Positions 32,160 through 43,689 of a DNA stretch of 64,000 bases are shown piece by piece (position 1 is the first letter of the stretch; every line of letters starts with the position of its first letter). The notes under the pieces were generated by a model, which was not told where the DNA came from, ran no database searches, and saw only the letters and a program-made list of their open reading frames with translations. The DNA comes from Sabellastarte sp. h YS-2021 (lineage: Eukaryota; Annelida; Polychaeta; Sabellida; Sabellidae), in assembly GCA_964017235.1 (NCBI GenBank), contig OZ024935.1, positions 7,998,001-8,062,000 of the forward strand, given 5' to 3'. Position numbers and translations under genes: made by a program.

Positions 32160-34469
32160 AAATTGTTGTGATCCAAAAATATAAACACAGTCTCATGAAA
32201 CAGATATGATACATAAAAATTTATCAATCTATATACAATGTAAGATGCTCTCTGAACTTCAAGTGAGTGTAAACACTGGCCAATATGCAATGAACTGATG
32301 AACTGTGATACAGGCATACACTCTAGGTGTTTTTTACATAATTCCCTGTAACCCAACTCAGATGGATTAGATGCATTTATCTCTACACAAGGTATTTAGT
32401 TGCATGTCTGTTTTGATAACCTGGGTGCTATGTGTAGGATGCAGAACTGGATCAGCTGTATACCTTCCTGTATGTTAGAAAAGTTGTGGACTAGATCTGA
32501 CTAAAGGGTTAATTCAAGTAAAAACATAGCCTTGATGAAGGTTCAAGTTTCTTTGCCATTCACGAAAGTTTTCAGTTCAGATAATGGAGTTTTAGTTTCT
32601 ATAATGTACTCACACATGTACTGACTTTTAAAAAAAACCAAACAGCTAATATCTGTGTGCATGTGTGAAAAGATATGCAAATTTGAGCCTTAAGCAAAGG
32701 CTAGTAAAAACACATATTTCAGCTATTAATTCATCCATAAGTATACAAACCAAAAATAAAACTCACAGGAGAAAAGTTTGCAATGTTCAAAATCATTTCT
32801 TGAAGCTTTAAAAATATCCTCCTGCTTCATTTGAATATTTGATACCCGATTTCTTTATGCTAAGTCAAAACATAACCCATCTTTGCACCTACACTGCTGC
32901 ACTGTAAATGGTTTTCTCAGATCTCTCTTGTTCTCTTTCTACATTTTTTTCTAATATATTTCAATATATATTTATTTCTACTTCATGAAAATGTGGAATA
33001 AATAGAGAAAAGGGTATCAGTATAATAATATTTATAATATAACTTTGCTTATTCCACATTGTGAGATAGTGTTTAGAATTTTTCTGCTAATTCCATCAAA
33101 AGATTTACTTACAGCCCAACTTATATTTTGCCTTAATAGTTTTTATTTCTAAAATTATGTATTCATTGCTCAACCAATGCTTAGAACTTGAGGTTTTTTA
33201 CTCTTGCGCTTTGATTAGGCAACTGGATTAGATTATTTGCTTATTGTTGGAAGGCTCTTGTTAAGTTAATTTGTTTGGCTATTGTGTGTGGCCTGATAAA
33301 GTTGTCTTTTGTTCTAGATTTCTTTAGGGCTTGATTTGTTTCATTTGTGCTTGATTGACTAACAAAGCTAACAGGATTAATTGGTAATGTTGAAACACTC
33401 TTATATGGTGTTATAGAGTGATAATTTCTTCCATAATGTTACATAATTTCCTTTCATTTTTATATTTTAAATGAAAGCAAATTTGGTAACATCAATGTAA
33501 ATGGTTTATGCTATTTTCCTAGCAAAAATCATTCTTGAAGAATTTAACCTGTAACATTATCAATGTAATTGGTTTATATTATTTTCAAAGCAAAGGTCAT
33601 TCTTGAAGAATTTCATTATCTCAAGTTGGACTGTACAAATAATATGAAAATGGACTTAGTATTACACAGAATATTATATAAAAGTACTATGACATGCAAA
33701 TAGGACAACAGGTTAGAAATTATATTTCTTTTAAGTGTTTAGATGACAAGTCACAGCTTAGTTTGTCATGTGAGTTCATATTGTGATATAAATATCAAAT
33801 TAACAAAAAGACAATGCATAGATTGTCTAATTAACTAATCACTCACTAATCATGCAAATCAATAAAAGGAAACACTAACAGTAGATAAAACAAGAACCCC
33901 AGGTGAGAAGCCACGGTGGCTAAAAGCTTTGTACATAGTTGCATGTAAGGTTCTGGCAAGATTCCAATCAAAGGTTTGTGGTTATTAATTTCAATCAGCC
34001 ACTAGTCTTGTGAACACAAATCAACAACAATGGTTTGTTTGGTTTAGACATTTGTTTCTGAATTACTGAAAAGTCACTCTAAAAAGAAATTGGAAATTAC
34101 ATCACATACAGTAAAAATATTTATCAAAGGATTAGAGTCATTGTCTCTGAGTTTCAATGCTTAATTTGAGAATGTGTATACCTGTTGAGCTTCACTTATT
34201 TCATAAATATAGCAACCATACAGAAATCCACCAAAGGATATAAAATATGGCAGAGAGGTAACATATAGTGAATGCACTTGTCATGCATTACAACCCATAT
34301 ACATTTTATGTGTGGGTATAAAATCTCTGCACTATTCCAAACATTCTTCCTTTTTGACAATTCCTTCTTTCTTTCTGGTAGAAGTTTGTTCACAGATCTC
34401 ATTCATTGAGGCTTAATCTCCAGTGTATCTCACTGTGAAAACCTGATGAAAATGATGTACAAAGAAAAA
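32160..34469. other. No gene recognised upstream of gene A
   Basis: AT-rich sequence between the 5' end of gene A and a dispersed repeat. It could hold a promoter, but I see no defined site. The ORF at 34196-34402 (minus) has no motif. Confidence 0.45.
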
Positions 34470-34745
34470 ACTCCTTTAGCGCTCGATGATAGGAGAGGGT
34501 TATTCTGATCAGTTTGTCTCTGTTTGTCTGTGCACCGTTTAGCCCTTATAACTAAAAAACTCCAAATTTGATGTAATTTGTTTGAACAGTAAAGTCAGGA
34601 GAGAATTTTTTATTTTTAATTAGGCATGTACATCGAAATCCAATTGTACTCATCACATACATAAATCAATATATTGTTTTCTGATGATGTCATTACATAA
34701 TGATGTCACAATGCAATTGTCATTGTGAGGTCACAAACACTGTTT
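34470..34745 (+). repeat. Dispersed repeat, one arm of an inverted pair
   Basis: TAGCGCTCGATGATAGGAGA, ATTCTGATCAGTTTGTCTCT and GATGATGTCATTACATAATG. The reverse complement of the same family is at 39330-39910 (CTCTCCTATCGTCGAGCGTT; CATTGTGACATCATTACATA). Confidence 0.75.
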
Positions 34746-34799
34746 GTGATTCTTGTTGTTCTTTGTTGAAGGTATTTCTTCTTATTTTCGCTCATTTTG

Positions 34800-35400
34800 A
34801 AGTAGCAATACTATTGGACTGACTGTGAATTGGTATGAAGAAGTATGTGTCCTTGAAGTCTAGGGAGGTGACCCACTCCCCTAGCTGTAGGGAGGTCCTT
34901 ATTGTCTCTGGGGTCTCCATCTTGAATGACTCTGTGTTTAGGAAGGTGCTCAAAGTACTCAGGTCCAGGATAGGTCTCCACCGGTTGTTGGGTTTGGGTA
35001 CCAAAAATAGCAGGTTGTAAAACCCCAGTGAGTTTTGGTTTGCTACCGGTTCCACTGCATTTTTGTTTGTCAGCTGATACAGTGCCTTGAAAAGGTGGAA
35101 CTGTCTTTCTGGGTTGACATATTTGCTTATGACCATTGGTGACCTGGTTAGGTTGGGTCTGAACCGGAAGGGGAGGGTGTAGCCCTCTCTCAGTATTGTG
35201 ACTACTTTTGGACTCGAACCTAGAGCTTCCCATTCCTCCCAAAACTGCTATAGCCTTGCCCCTACAGGTGGATTCATGACAACAGTTGGGACATTTGTGA
35301 CAGTATTTGCAGAACTCAAGTGACCTATACAGGAAACATTGTTCACATGCTTTATTTCTATATAGATTGTAACAATAGTTGGGATTTATGCCCTTTTATT
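34800..35400 (-). pseudogene. DIRS1-like retroelement fragment (Cys-rich gag end and RT N-terminus)
   Basis: On the minus strand a cysteine-rich segment comes first (KACEQCFLYRSLEFCKYCHK, then CPNCCHESTCRGK), then with a frame change LREGYTLPFRFRPNLT, FYNLLFLVPKPNNRWRPILD and FKMETPETIRTSLQLGEWVT, then SLDFKDTYFFIPIH (motif A with Asp). This is the start of a DIRS1-type RT; motifs B and C, RNase H and recombinase are absent. Upstream minus frames to 35836 may be more gag remnant. The family differs from the element at 19.4-25 kb, which has VDLERAFRNL at the equivalent place. Confidence 0.8.
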
Positions 35401-35841
35401 GTGGCAACTGGGTGACAGAGTGAACATTTGCAACAAAAGAGTTTACATGTAAAAATACAGTCTCGCTCTTGCTGGTCACGGGTGAAGGGTTCAAACCTTG
35501 CTTCTGGCCAGATACATGTACAGAGTCCTTCACTCCGGCATCACTTAAAACACAGTAATTGTCATTTATTCTTCTTTGAACCCTTGGCCTGCTTTTGGGT
35601 GAAGTTTGAGGCTTTGACACGATCTTTCTGTCTTATTTGCTGGTCTCTAATCTGTTTCCGTGCTGGTGTAGTGGGCTTCCGGTCTGGCTGATGCGTTGAT
35701 CTGCCACTTCAGGAAACTTATGGGTGAAAACGTCCAGGCTTCCTGTGTGTACTGCCAGAACGCCTTTACTCACTACCTGAGATTTCATCTTCATCCTTGA
35801 CCAGTAAATTGTCCGGAAACAGTGAATGAAGAGCAATCTTA

Positions 35842-36345
35842 TAACTAAAGATAGAACAGAATTGGACTTTCTGATGGATTAGACTTTCTGATACAGGGGA
35901 ATCAGAAAGTCCAATCCATCAGAATTTCAAATCTTGATAACAGAACTTCCATTTTCGTACCTCAGAGCAATCTCATACTAATGATAGGACAGAATTGGAC
36001 TTTCTGATGGATTAGGCTTTCTGATACAGGGGAATCATAAAGTTCAATCCATCAGAATTTCAAATCTTGATAACAGAACTTCCAATTTCATACCTCAGAG
36101 CAATCTCACACTAAAGATAGAACAGAATTGGACTTTCTGATGGGTTAGACTTTCTCATACAGGGAATCAGAAAGTTCAATCCATCAGAATTTCAAATCTT
36201 GATAACAGAACTTCCAATTTCATACCTCAGAGCAATCTTATACTAAAGGTAGAACAGAATAGGACTTTCTGATGGATTAGACTTTCTGATACAGGAGAAT
36301 CAGAAAGTCCAATCCATCAGAATTTGAAATTCTGATGTCAGAACT
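35842..36345. repeat. 133-bp tandem array, each unit with a 24-bp-stem hairpin
   Basis: Four units start at equivalent points 35869, 36002, 36135 and 36267. In unit 1, TTCTGATGGATT-A-GACTTTCTGAT (35869-35892) pairs with ATCAGAAAGTC-C-AATCCATCAGAA (35901-35924) around an 8-nt loop, one mismatch in 24. Units 2-4 keep the stem with a few changes. Decayed copies continue to about 36480. Confidence 0.9.
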
Positions 36346-36469
36346 TCAAATTCATACCTCAGAGCAATTTTCGCATTCAATAGCAGGATTGGACTTTGTG
36401 ATGTCAAAAAGTCCAATTGGACTTTCTGATGACAGGATTTGAAAATCTGATGGATTGGACTTTCTGACA

Positions 36470-37450
36470 CAACATATATATGTCGTGACAGAACATAAAA
36501 TCTGATAGAATTTAAAATTCTGTCAACAGAACTTCAAATTCTAAGTTCTGTCGACAGAACTTAAAATCCTTGGATTTCATTGGTTTGGAGGGATTTGAGG
36601 TTCTGTCGACAGAACTTAAAATTTTGTTGAAAGGACTTAAAATTGTGCTTATATAAATGTAATCAGATTAATAAAGTATAATATATTCATTTTAAACTTA
36701 TGGGTGATATGCACCATTAAACACATACATTATTCACTGAGATTAGCACTGCGATTGTAGACAAAAAACCAGCAAGCACCAGGCAGGACCAGGCTGACCC
36801 TGGCACCTCTTTATCAATTTTGAACTCCAGCTGTTTTTCTTCTTAATATTTTAATGTACATGTAATTTGGTTAATTGGACAAGCTACAGCTTGACCTTTA
36901 TTTGACTTGGTAGGGACATTGGTTGAGACTTGTAGGTGTGCAATGTCATGATGTTTACTTTTGATCTTACTGTAGTGACTTTGACCTTTAACATTTTGAG
37001 ATACAGGCATCTCTGATGCTATTTTATACTAGTTTATATTACACCTGTGAGTTTCTCTTGTGTTAAGTGTCCAATATCTTTCACAATTAGCCACTTTGTG
37101 ATTTTGACCATATATAGAAGTTTTTTAGCACATTTCCAAAGAAATCCTTTTACATTTATTTCAACTAAAATGATAATAACTGAAAAAATACACACCAGAA
37201 ATATAGAAATGAAAAGTAACGATGTTAAACATTCAGTACAAGTACTAAGCCCCCATTAAAATGTAATATACTCACTCATTGTAAATGAAGTTAAACTGAA
37301 TATAGAGAATCATCATTTTATCAGGATTTTAAGTTCTGTTGACAGAACTCAGAACTTTAAGTTCTGTCAAGATCTTTTGACAGAATTTTAAATTGTGTTG
37401 ACAGAATTTCAAATCCTGTCGACAGAACTTAGAATTTTAAGTTTTGTTGG
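36470..37450. repeat. Dispersed GTTCTGTCGACAGAAC palindromes
   Basis: A perfect 20-bp palindrome AAGTTCTGTCGACAGAACTT at 36543-36562, a 16-bp copy at 36600-36615, a core CTGTCGACAG at 37416-37425, and degenerate versions (TTCTGTTGACAGAAC near 37335, TTCTGTCAACAGAAC near 36517). No gene. Confidence 0.8.
36885..37025 (-). repeat. Minus-strand fragment of the 8.2/25.6-kb dispersed element
   Basis: The reverse complement contains AGCATCAGAGATGCC, AGGTCAAAGTCACTACAG and GGTGTGCAAT-type words in altered form (ATTGCACACCTACAAGTCTC, AACCAATGTCCCTACCAAGT). Confidence 0.7.
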
Positions 37451-38399
37451 CAGGTGACTTAAAGGTGATTTATAAGCCCACAAGGGCTGGGAAGAAATCT
37501 TAAAAGTTTTCTGTTATACATATTGTGAAGCATAACCTCAAGTCACAAAAATAAAGAATTCTTATTCTGTTGAAAAGGTCTATATATCCCCTTGAATTTG
37601 GTATAGGGCATATAAATATTTTGGGGTGAAACATGTTATGTCCTTATGTTGGTACTTGGAGTAGACACAGCTTATTTTTGTAAAGCTTTACCTCAAGTCA
37701 CAAAAATAAAGAATTCTTCTTCTTCTATCAAGAAACTGACACCAAGCCTGGTCCAGGTCCTGTTTATACAAGATAATTAATGCATGCTGCTAGGGGTACT
37801 TCAAAGAAGAGGCTGAGCATCAAATCTATTGCTCTCAGAGTCACTTGTGTTCTAGAACTGTAACAAACTACAGAGAAAACCGTAACAATAGATCTAAAGT
37901 CTTCATACACTGCCAACTTCCTAAGTATTTATTGCTTACTATTTGAAATTGCATACTCAAGATTGTATAGTAATTGAACTGAAGTTTACAGGTATTTCTT
38001 ATTGTTTTACAATTAAACACAAGTTTAATTCTAATCCTTTAATTTCAGATATTTACATGAACATGGTATTATAATTTATGAAAATACAAGTTAGTACATG
38101 AAGGTCTCAGTGAAGTGTGTGGGAATCTTTCTACATTTTAATCTCCAAGGTATATTATAACAACATACAGGATATCTGGTCACTGACACTTTAAAATAAT
38201 GAGAGGGATCTGGAAGATCATATTAGCCTGGATAATGGCTCTAAAATGTTTAACATCCACAACATCCTCCTTTTTTTACAAAAGAATATGAAAACTGTGA
38301 ATCAGTAAGTATAAAATGGTAACTTTGTGTTATTACTATAAAGATAAGGATTATGTTAAGATTGAAGTACATTGTTATATATAATATTGTAGTAATTAT
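37451..38399. other. No gene recognised
   Basis: Two short direct copies of CCTCAAGTCACAAAAATAAA plus GAATTCTT lie at 37540 and 37692, suggesting a small tandem duplication. Otherwise nothing. Confidence 0.5.
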
Positions 38400-38640
38400 A
38401 TGAACTATTGTATAAATATATTCAGTTTCAATACTAGGGGAGTAGCTAACAGAACAAAAAGAGTAGTAATATTTCTGTGGCTAAAAGCAAAAGGGCAGTG
38501 CATATTATTATTTCAAGAGTGTCACTCAAATGCCAATCAAAAAAATATTTGGAAACGAGATTGGGATGGAGAAATCTTCTTTTTTCATGTTGAATCAAAT
38601 TGTAGGGGGGTGCTATCTCAGTTTCAAACAAGATGCACTC
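38400..38640 (+). pseudogene. L1-like LINE endonuclease N-terminal fragment
   Basis: Reads IFSFNTRGVANRTKRVVIF, then LFQECHSNANQKNIWKRDW and then GEIFFFHVESNCRGVLSQF. This matches the first ~80 residues of an APE endonuclease: the N of the N-x-RG box and the QE-H box with its catalytic Glu. The frame then drifts into non-matching sequence. It may come from the same L1-like family whose ORF2 C-termini lie at 13.5-16.1 and 46.1-48.0 kb. Confidence 0.65.
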
Positions 38641-38719
38641 AGAGAGAGCAAAACGCTCGACTCAATGTGACCTGTCTCACAAGTGTTTTAAAGTATAACA
38701 CACAACCACCATGTTGACA

Positions 38720-39329
38720 TTTCCAGATACTTTGGAGGTTTATTGGTATCCAGAATATTAACTGGATCTTTCCTAAACTGTAATCACTCCTTTCCATGGC
38801 TAGCCCGGGTAGTAGCCCCTTCTTTCTACTTAAAATTTAACATCAAAATTTATTCATTACTTTTGAAGAAATATCAAGTAGAAAGCTAAAATCATCAAAA
38901 TACATTGAAGTGGGACATTGAAAATTCATGATTTTTTTGTATGTAAAATATGATCCAGGTCTTTCCCAAAAATTAGTGAGTTCTTCCTTTGACCAGGTCC
39001 TACCAACAATTGTTTATAAAGGTCTGCCCATTAGTTCTGAAGTAATCTAAACACCAAAATCAGAGAGACAAAGAGACAGAAAAGCACCCAAAAACATAAA
39101 TTCCTGGTAGAGGTAAAAATATTGGTTAAAAGCCAATTCTTGGTGAAAATCACTCAGGGTAAATTTTTTTGTGATGGACTGTCAAGAAATTGAAACAAAA
39201 AAAGAAAACAGACATAAATAAACATGACAAATACACCACCTCCCTCTTTATTATCTTTATGTCAATTTAAAGACATAAATTTAATGAGAAGAAATATTAT
39301 TACTTGAAGACAGCATGTATCACAAGCTA
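38720..39329. other. No gene recognised
   Basis: AT-rich, no motif on either strand. Confidence 0.5.
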
Positions 39330-39910
39330 GGGTTTGTGACCTCACAATGACAATTGCATTGTGACATCATTACATAATGGGATCATCAGATTTCTCTCTA
39401 TATGCCCAATTGAATCATTATTTGTCAAGTTGGACCCCTCATCTTGGTTAAAGTTTTTTGAACAGTAAAATTGTAAATGCTGTGTTTTAATTTTTTCTTT
39501 TCTTTTAAGAGACATTTAAAAATTGCTAAAAAAGCATAAAAACAGAAATTAAAAAAAACTCTAGATTTGACTGGTATTACAAGTTCTACACAATACACTC
39601 ACAGCCACAGAAGAAACATGAGTGGCTACAAATTCATGAGGAAGAAATCCTGTCATGATATTGATTTTTGAAGACAAGCAGGTTTCACTGTATATGCCCA
39701 ATTAAAAATTTAAAAACCTGTCTCCTGACTTTAATTTTCAAACACATTACACCAAATTTGGAAGAATCCATCTGTACCCCATGAAATACCTGCCCACCGA
39801 ATTTGGAAGAATCTGTCTGTACCCCATGAAATACCTGCCCACCAAATTTGAGCACAGACAGACAGAAACAAACTGATCACAATAATCCTCTCCTATCGTC
39901 GAGCGTTAAA
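39330..39910 (-). repeat. Dispersed repeat, second arm of the inverted pair
   Basis: The reverse complement of the family at 34470-34745, longer here. It contains a ~61-bp tandem duplication (CCAAATTTGGAAGAATCCAT ... TACCCCATGAAATACCTGCC, repeated at about 39760 and 39797). Confidence 0.75.
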
Positions 39911-40851
39911 AATCTAGATGTTAATATAGACTCAACCACAATTGATACAGGGGGCACATTTTAGTTATTAGATTGCAGAGTTAGCAATATAAATGCATTT
40001 TGTTAGATCTTTATGCTCTCATTACAGGTAAAAATCTTGAGCAAAATAACTTTAGCAGCTATGATCATTCTAATCCTGATCAAGATTGGACTACTTTCTT
40101 CTTTCTTGCCATCTGCAGAGTAATATACAACTTGATATCCTACTAAGCATAAAGTCTGATTAGACTTTTACACAAATGATTTTAATTTTAGAACATGCTC
40201 CAAAAATAGGAAAAGGTCTTAGGAAGCTTAGTACTAGGATGCTATTTGATCCTGATTATATTAGTTTAAAATGGACATCTTGTATGAGAGAGCAGTCAAT
40301 TGCAACCACAAGACACATGACACATAATGGGCTGTTAGTTACATGGTTTTCAGATAACATAAACATTTTCAGCGGGAACAGATTAGCCCTCAGTTAGAAT
40401 TGAGGGGTTGGGATGGCATTATTCCTAGGACTGCCGCCATTTTCAGACTTTTTCTGTGAATGTGTAAATCAAGTGTGTGTAGTGGTGAGGAGATCTTTAT
40501 CATGTCAGAGATACATGCTGAGCCAATGGACCCCACTGGCATGTTTTGCATGCATACCTACAAGAGAGTCCAGATGAGTTAAGGGACACACTCAGATTAC
40601 ACAAGCAAAATGTGTTTATTTTATCTGTGTGGCAAGATAGGTCAGTCTGTTCCCCTACTATGAGCTTAATTGAGATCAGATAAGACTGAAAGTCAAATAA
40701 TGGACTTGCATTTAAACAAGAATATGCAATGTAGTGGGGGCCTTTGTCTCACCACATTTAAAGTCATACTGTTACACTGTGTAAAAGTGGAGTGTTTTCT
40801 GACAATTTTGGGAACATTTAAATTTTGTATTGTGGAATCACTGCAACTATA
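39911..40851. other. Region upstream of gene B, no definite feature
   Basis: No assured promoter element. ORFs at 40176-40397 and 40670-40852 have no motif I recognise. GACTGCCGCCATTTTCAGAC at about 40430 could be 5' UTR or promoter-proximal sequence, but nothing proves it. Confidence 0.4.
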
Positions 40852-40968
40852 ATGGATGCAGAGTGGCATTTAAAAGTCAGTGACTATCAGTTGTTTGTGA
40901 CTTTGGATGATAGATCAGATCTAGTTGAGAACATTGAAGCTTCAAAAAACAAAACAGGAGTTATGGAG
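40852..40968 (+). CDS. Gene B exon 1 (start exon)
   Basis: ATG at 40852 opens 39 codons to a strong donor, ATGGAG|GTAAGA. The peptide begins MDAEWHLKVSDYQLFVTLDD and continues RSDLVENIEASKNKTGVME. No known domain and no signal peptide. It ends in phase 0, whereas exon 2 needs one base from the left, so the direct join is out of frame by one. Either a small exon is missed between 41000 and 41860 or the join has been damaged. Confidence 0.6.
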
Positions 40969-41875
40969 GTAAGATATATTCAAAGCATTTTGTGATGAAC
41001 AGTAATATGTTTTTTATGCAGTTATTTAATGTTTAGATTTAAATAGTTTACATTTCACATAAAAGATATTGGGTGTATTAACTGTAGTAGAACACTCAAA
41101 TGTCTAGTTAGGTTTGTTAATTTAACCTTTCAGATAAAACACATCTAAATAGACAATAAGTAAAATCATTTCAGACTTTCTTTTTGAAGAAAATAATTAT
41201 GTTTAACTACAAGGCTCATAAATGAACAGCTAACCTGATTTTTAAATGTTCAGAAAAACAATATAACTGGATACTTATGTTTAAACTGTATGTATAACCT
41301 GAAAGATAATGGAGACTTAACAGTTCTGAGGTGTTATTTATATTCAGAGGTCAGTTTTACTTGAACAGTTTAAAGTCCACAGCTTGTATCAGGGGTGACC
41401 TAAGCGCCTCTCCACCCAAATTATTTGTTCTAATTTTTAAGCTGTACACAGTAAAATACAGTTTGACATATAAGCTCTCCTACCCAAGAGAGCACACTTT
41501 AAAGTGATGATTATAAATTAGAAGGGATATGAAAATCCCACTGGGGAAAAACAAGTAAAACAGTAAAAATAGTTGTGTCACAATCCTAATGACCTAAAAT
41601 TATTTTTATTACATGTAACTGCATTAATTAGATGGGAGTTTGGGGGTGACAGCATCTATGTGCTTGTGTTCTAATTTTCATCAGATAGAAGTTGCAGTAT
41701 TGTTTACAAAACTGGAATAAGTGAAAAGAAAAGATTCATTGATATATAAGTAGGATTTGTACAGTATTCTAGAAAGAGTAGGTTTCTCAACAGTGGTGTT
41801 TTTTGTGGTAAATCAGTCCAATTAAAATTTCCTGAACTGAAAATATTATTTTTTATTTTTTAATAAAATTAATAG

Positions 41876-42025
41876 GTTTACACTTCAAAACAACATCTAC
41901 AGCTGGTCCTAAAAAAGCTAAGTTTGACTGTGCTCAAACAAGGGAGTACTTTGAGGGAAAAAGAAAATCAAGGACCCTGTTCTATGAAGCATGGCTGAAG
42001 CTGAAAGATCAACTTAGACAAGCAG
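41876..42025 (+). CDS. Gene B exon 2
   Basis: The acceptor TTAATAG precedes 41876; the donor CAG|GTAACT follows 42025. The best frame reads LHFKTTSTAGPKKAKFDCAQ, then TREYFEGKRKSRTLFYEAWL, then KLKDQLRQA. Its basic and aromatic composition (YFEGKRK, LFYEAW) supports this frame, and only this frame continues into exon 3. The alternative frame that would match exon 1 has a stop inside the exon. Confidence 0.65.
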
Positions 42026-42117
42026 GTAACTGTTGCTTTTACATTTGTGTTTGCTTGGAAAACCTTTAGCTTCAATTTAAGATAGACTGTGATAATAAGC
42101 AACACTGTAAGATTGAA

Positions 42118-42142
42118 TATTTATATATATATATATATATTT
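42118..42142. repeat. (TA)n microsatellite
   Basis: About 10 TA units in gene B intron 2. Confidence 0.9.
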
Positions 42143-42782
42143 TATTGGTTAGGTATGAACATTTTTGTTCAAACATATTTCATATGCAGTTTAACTTCTT
42201 TTCACGCTGTTACATACAGTGTCCCTGTATTATAAAGTCTGTTTCACGAACATTAAGTATACCACTTTTTCCACTGTCATCCAAAATAAAAATGAATCAA
42301 ATCAAACAGTAGAGAATATTTGTCCAGATTAATGCCAAACAAATATTGAAAAATTTAACAATTATTGTCTAAATTTATATGTAATAATACAAATAAAAAA
42401 TTATTTTGTCTAACCCCATTTGACAAAAAAATCATTGAAAATAAGGTATTTAACAGTACTTTTATTTAAAAGCTCTATGGAAAATGTTAAATATAAATGT
42501 AAATATGTCATGGTAAAAAGTCCAATTAACTGTTATGTACTTTTATTTTATTTCATGTTTCTGCAAAAGTGACCCACACGCAATTGAAGTAAAAGGTTTT
42601 GATCTGAAAAGTTACTACATGTAATTGTTCTCTCTAATAACTGACTTTATCATTATTTTATAAGCACTTTAAAACATGGTGGTTCTCAAAATAGGGAGCA
42701 TTCATGCAACATAGATTTATTTGCATTGTTACTAGTGTCTTTTCTAGTGGTACTGAGAAATGAATGTAAGTGAATATTTATC

Positions 42783-43110
42783 TGCAACTGTGGCCTAACG
42801 GGTAGCACACTTGTCTAGGAACTCTGAGGCCGTGGGTTCAAACAGAGATTCAGGCAGATACATAGTGGCTTGGATGACCACTTAAAATGGCCGTCCTCTG
42901 TCATTGGATCCTATCCCCAGTGGCAGGCTAAAGAACCTCAAGGACATAAATGGTCATACTTGAGCCTCTGTCTTTCAGTTAGGGGAAAATCAGTTACTTG
43001 TGAGTTGGGGCTGTACCTGTGCAGTCAGATAGGTTAAATAGCGCTTTGAGTCCTATAGTATATGAAAATATTGCGATGAGTATAAATACACAATACAATA
43101 CAATCTATTT
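42783..43110 (+). mobile_element. tRNA-derived SINE, near full length
   Basis: A box TGGCCTAACGGGTAGC and B box GGGTTCAAACAG, 45 nt apart; then GGATCCTATCCCCAGTGGCA and AGTTGGGGCTGTACCTGTGC; a tail GTTAAATAGCGCTTTGAGTC and an ACAATACAAT repeat. The AGCGCTTTGAG tail is akin to the AGCGCTATA/GCGCTATATAAAT ends of the LINEs here (12512, 58140), as expected if SINE and LINE share the 3' end used for priming. Confidence 0.8.
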
Positions 43111-43116
43111 GTTCAG

Positions 43117-43248
43117 CCCCACAAGCTGGTGCTTTTGAAATACCACACACAGCCAACATGTCAGCAGACTGTGACATAACTAACACTTCTGTTGAGTCCA
43201 AGATGCTGGAGAGTAGTTTGCATGAGTCATTACAGAAGCATTTGTTTG
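43117..43248 (+). CDS. Gene B exon 3
   Basis: The acceptor TTTGTTCAG precedes 43117; the donor TTTG|GTGAGT follows 43248. It enters in phase 1 (Ala completed) and reads PQAGAFEIPHTANMSADCDI, then TNTSVESKMLESSLHESLQK and HLFG. Thr/Ser-rich, probably a flexible linker with a short helix at the end. Confidence 0.65.
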
Positions 43249-43442
43249 GTGAGTATTCTTTAAATTCTAAGACATTTTAATACATTGAAAAGTTTATCAG
43301 TAATATACTTTGGAAAGGTATATAAATTCTGGGTATTTGCTATTATAAGATTAACACCTATGGATCACAGTTTGCTAAGCTAAAGAATACATGGAAAGAA
43401 TGCTTTGTATCACTAAAATGGTTCAATAGAACCATGCGTAAA

Positions 43443-43685
43443 TTGTGTGTATTATTTATTTATTTGGGGTTTAACGTCACTTTCAACACTGTACAGGTCA
43501 TATCAGGACAGGTAGTTGGAAGGGCAGAGGAAACCAGTACATAGAGTTCGTTAGGGTTCTGTACTGTAAACTGCCGACCAACGGCAAGCAACTACCAGCT
43601 TTCCCACTGGAGCCCGTGCAGGGATCGAATCCCGGCCTCAGAGGTGGGAGGCGAGAGTGTTACCACTCTGCCACCGTCGCCCCCA
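43443..43685 (-). mobile_element. tRNA-derived SINE (minus strand)
   Basis: On the minus strand: GACGGTGGCAGAGTGGTAAC (A box TGGCAGAGTGGT), then GGCCGGGATTCGATCCCTGC (B box GGATTCGATCCC), a unique body (GTAGTTGCTTGCCGTTGGTC) and the tail GTGACGTTAAACCCC followed by an AAATA repeat. Internal promoter boxes are well conserved. Not a functional tRNA. Confidence 0.8.
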
Positions 43686-43689
43686 AATT

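Noticed and set aside
40176-40397. 73-codon ORF upstream of gene B
   Set aside because: I looked for continuation of the L1-like endonuclease from 38.4 kb but found no convincing match.
42783-43685. Functional tRNA genes
   Set aside because: A and B boxes are present but no complete cloverleaf; bodies and tails are those of SINEs.
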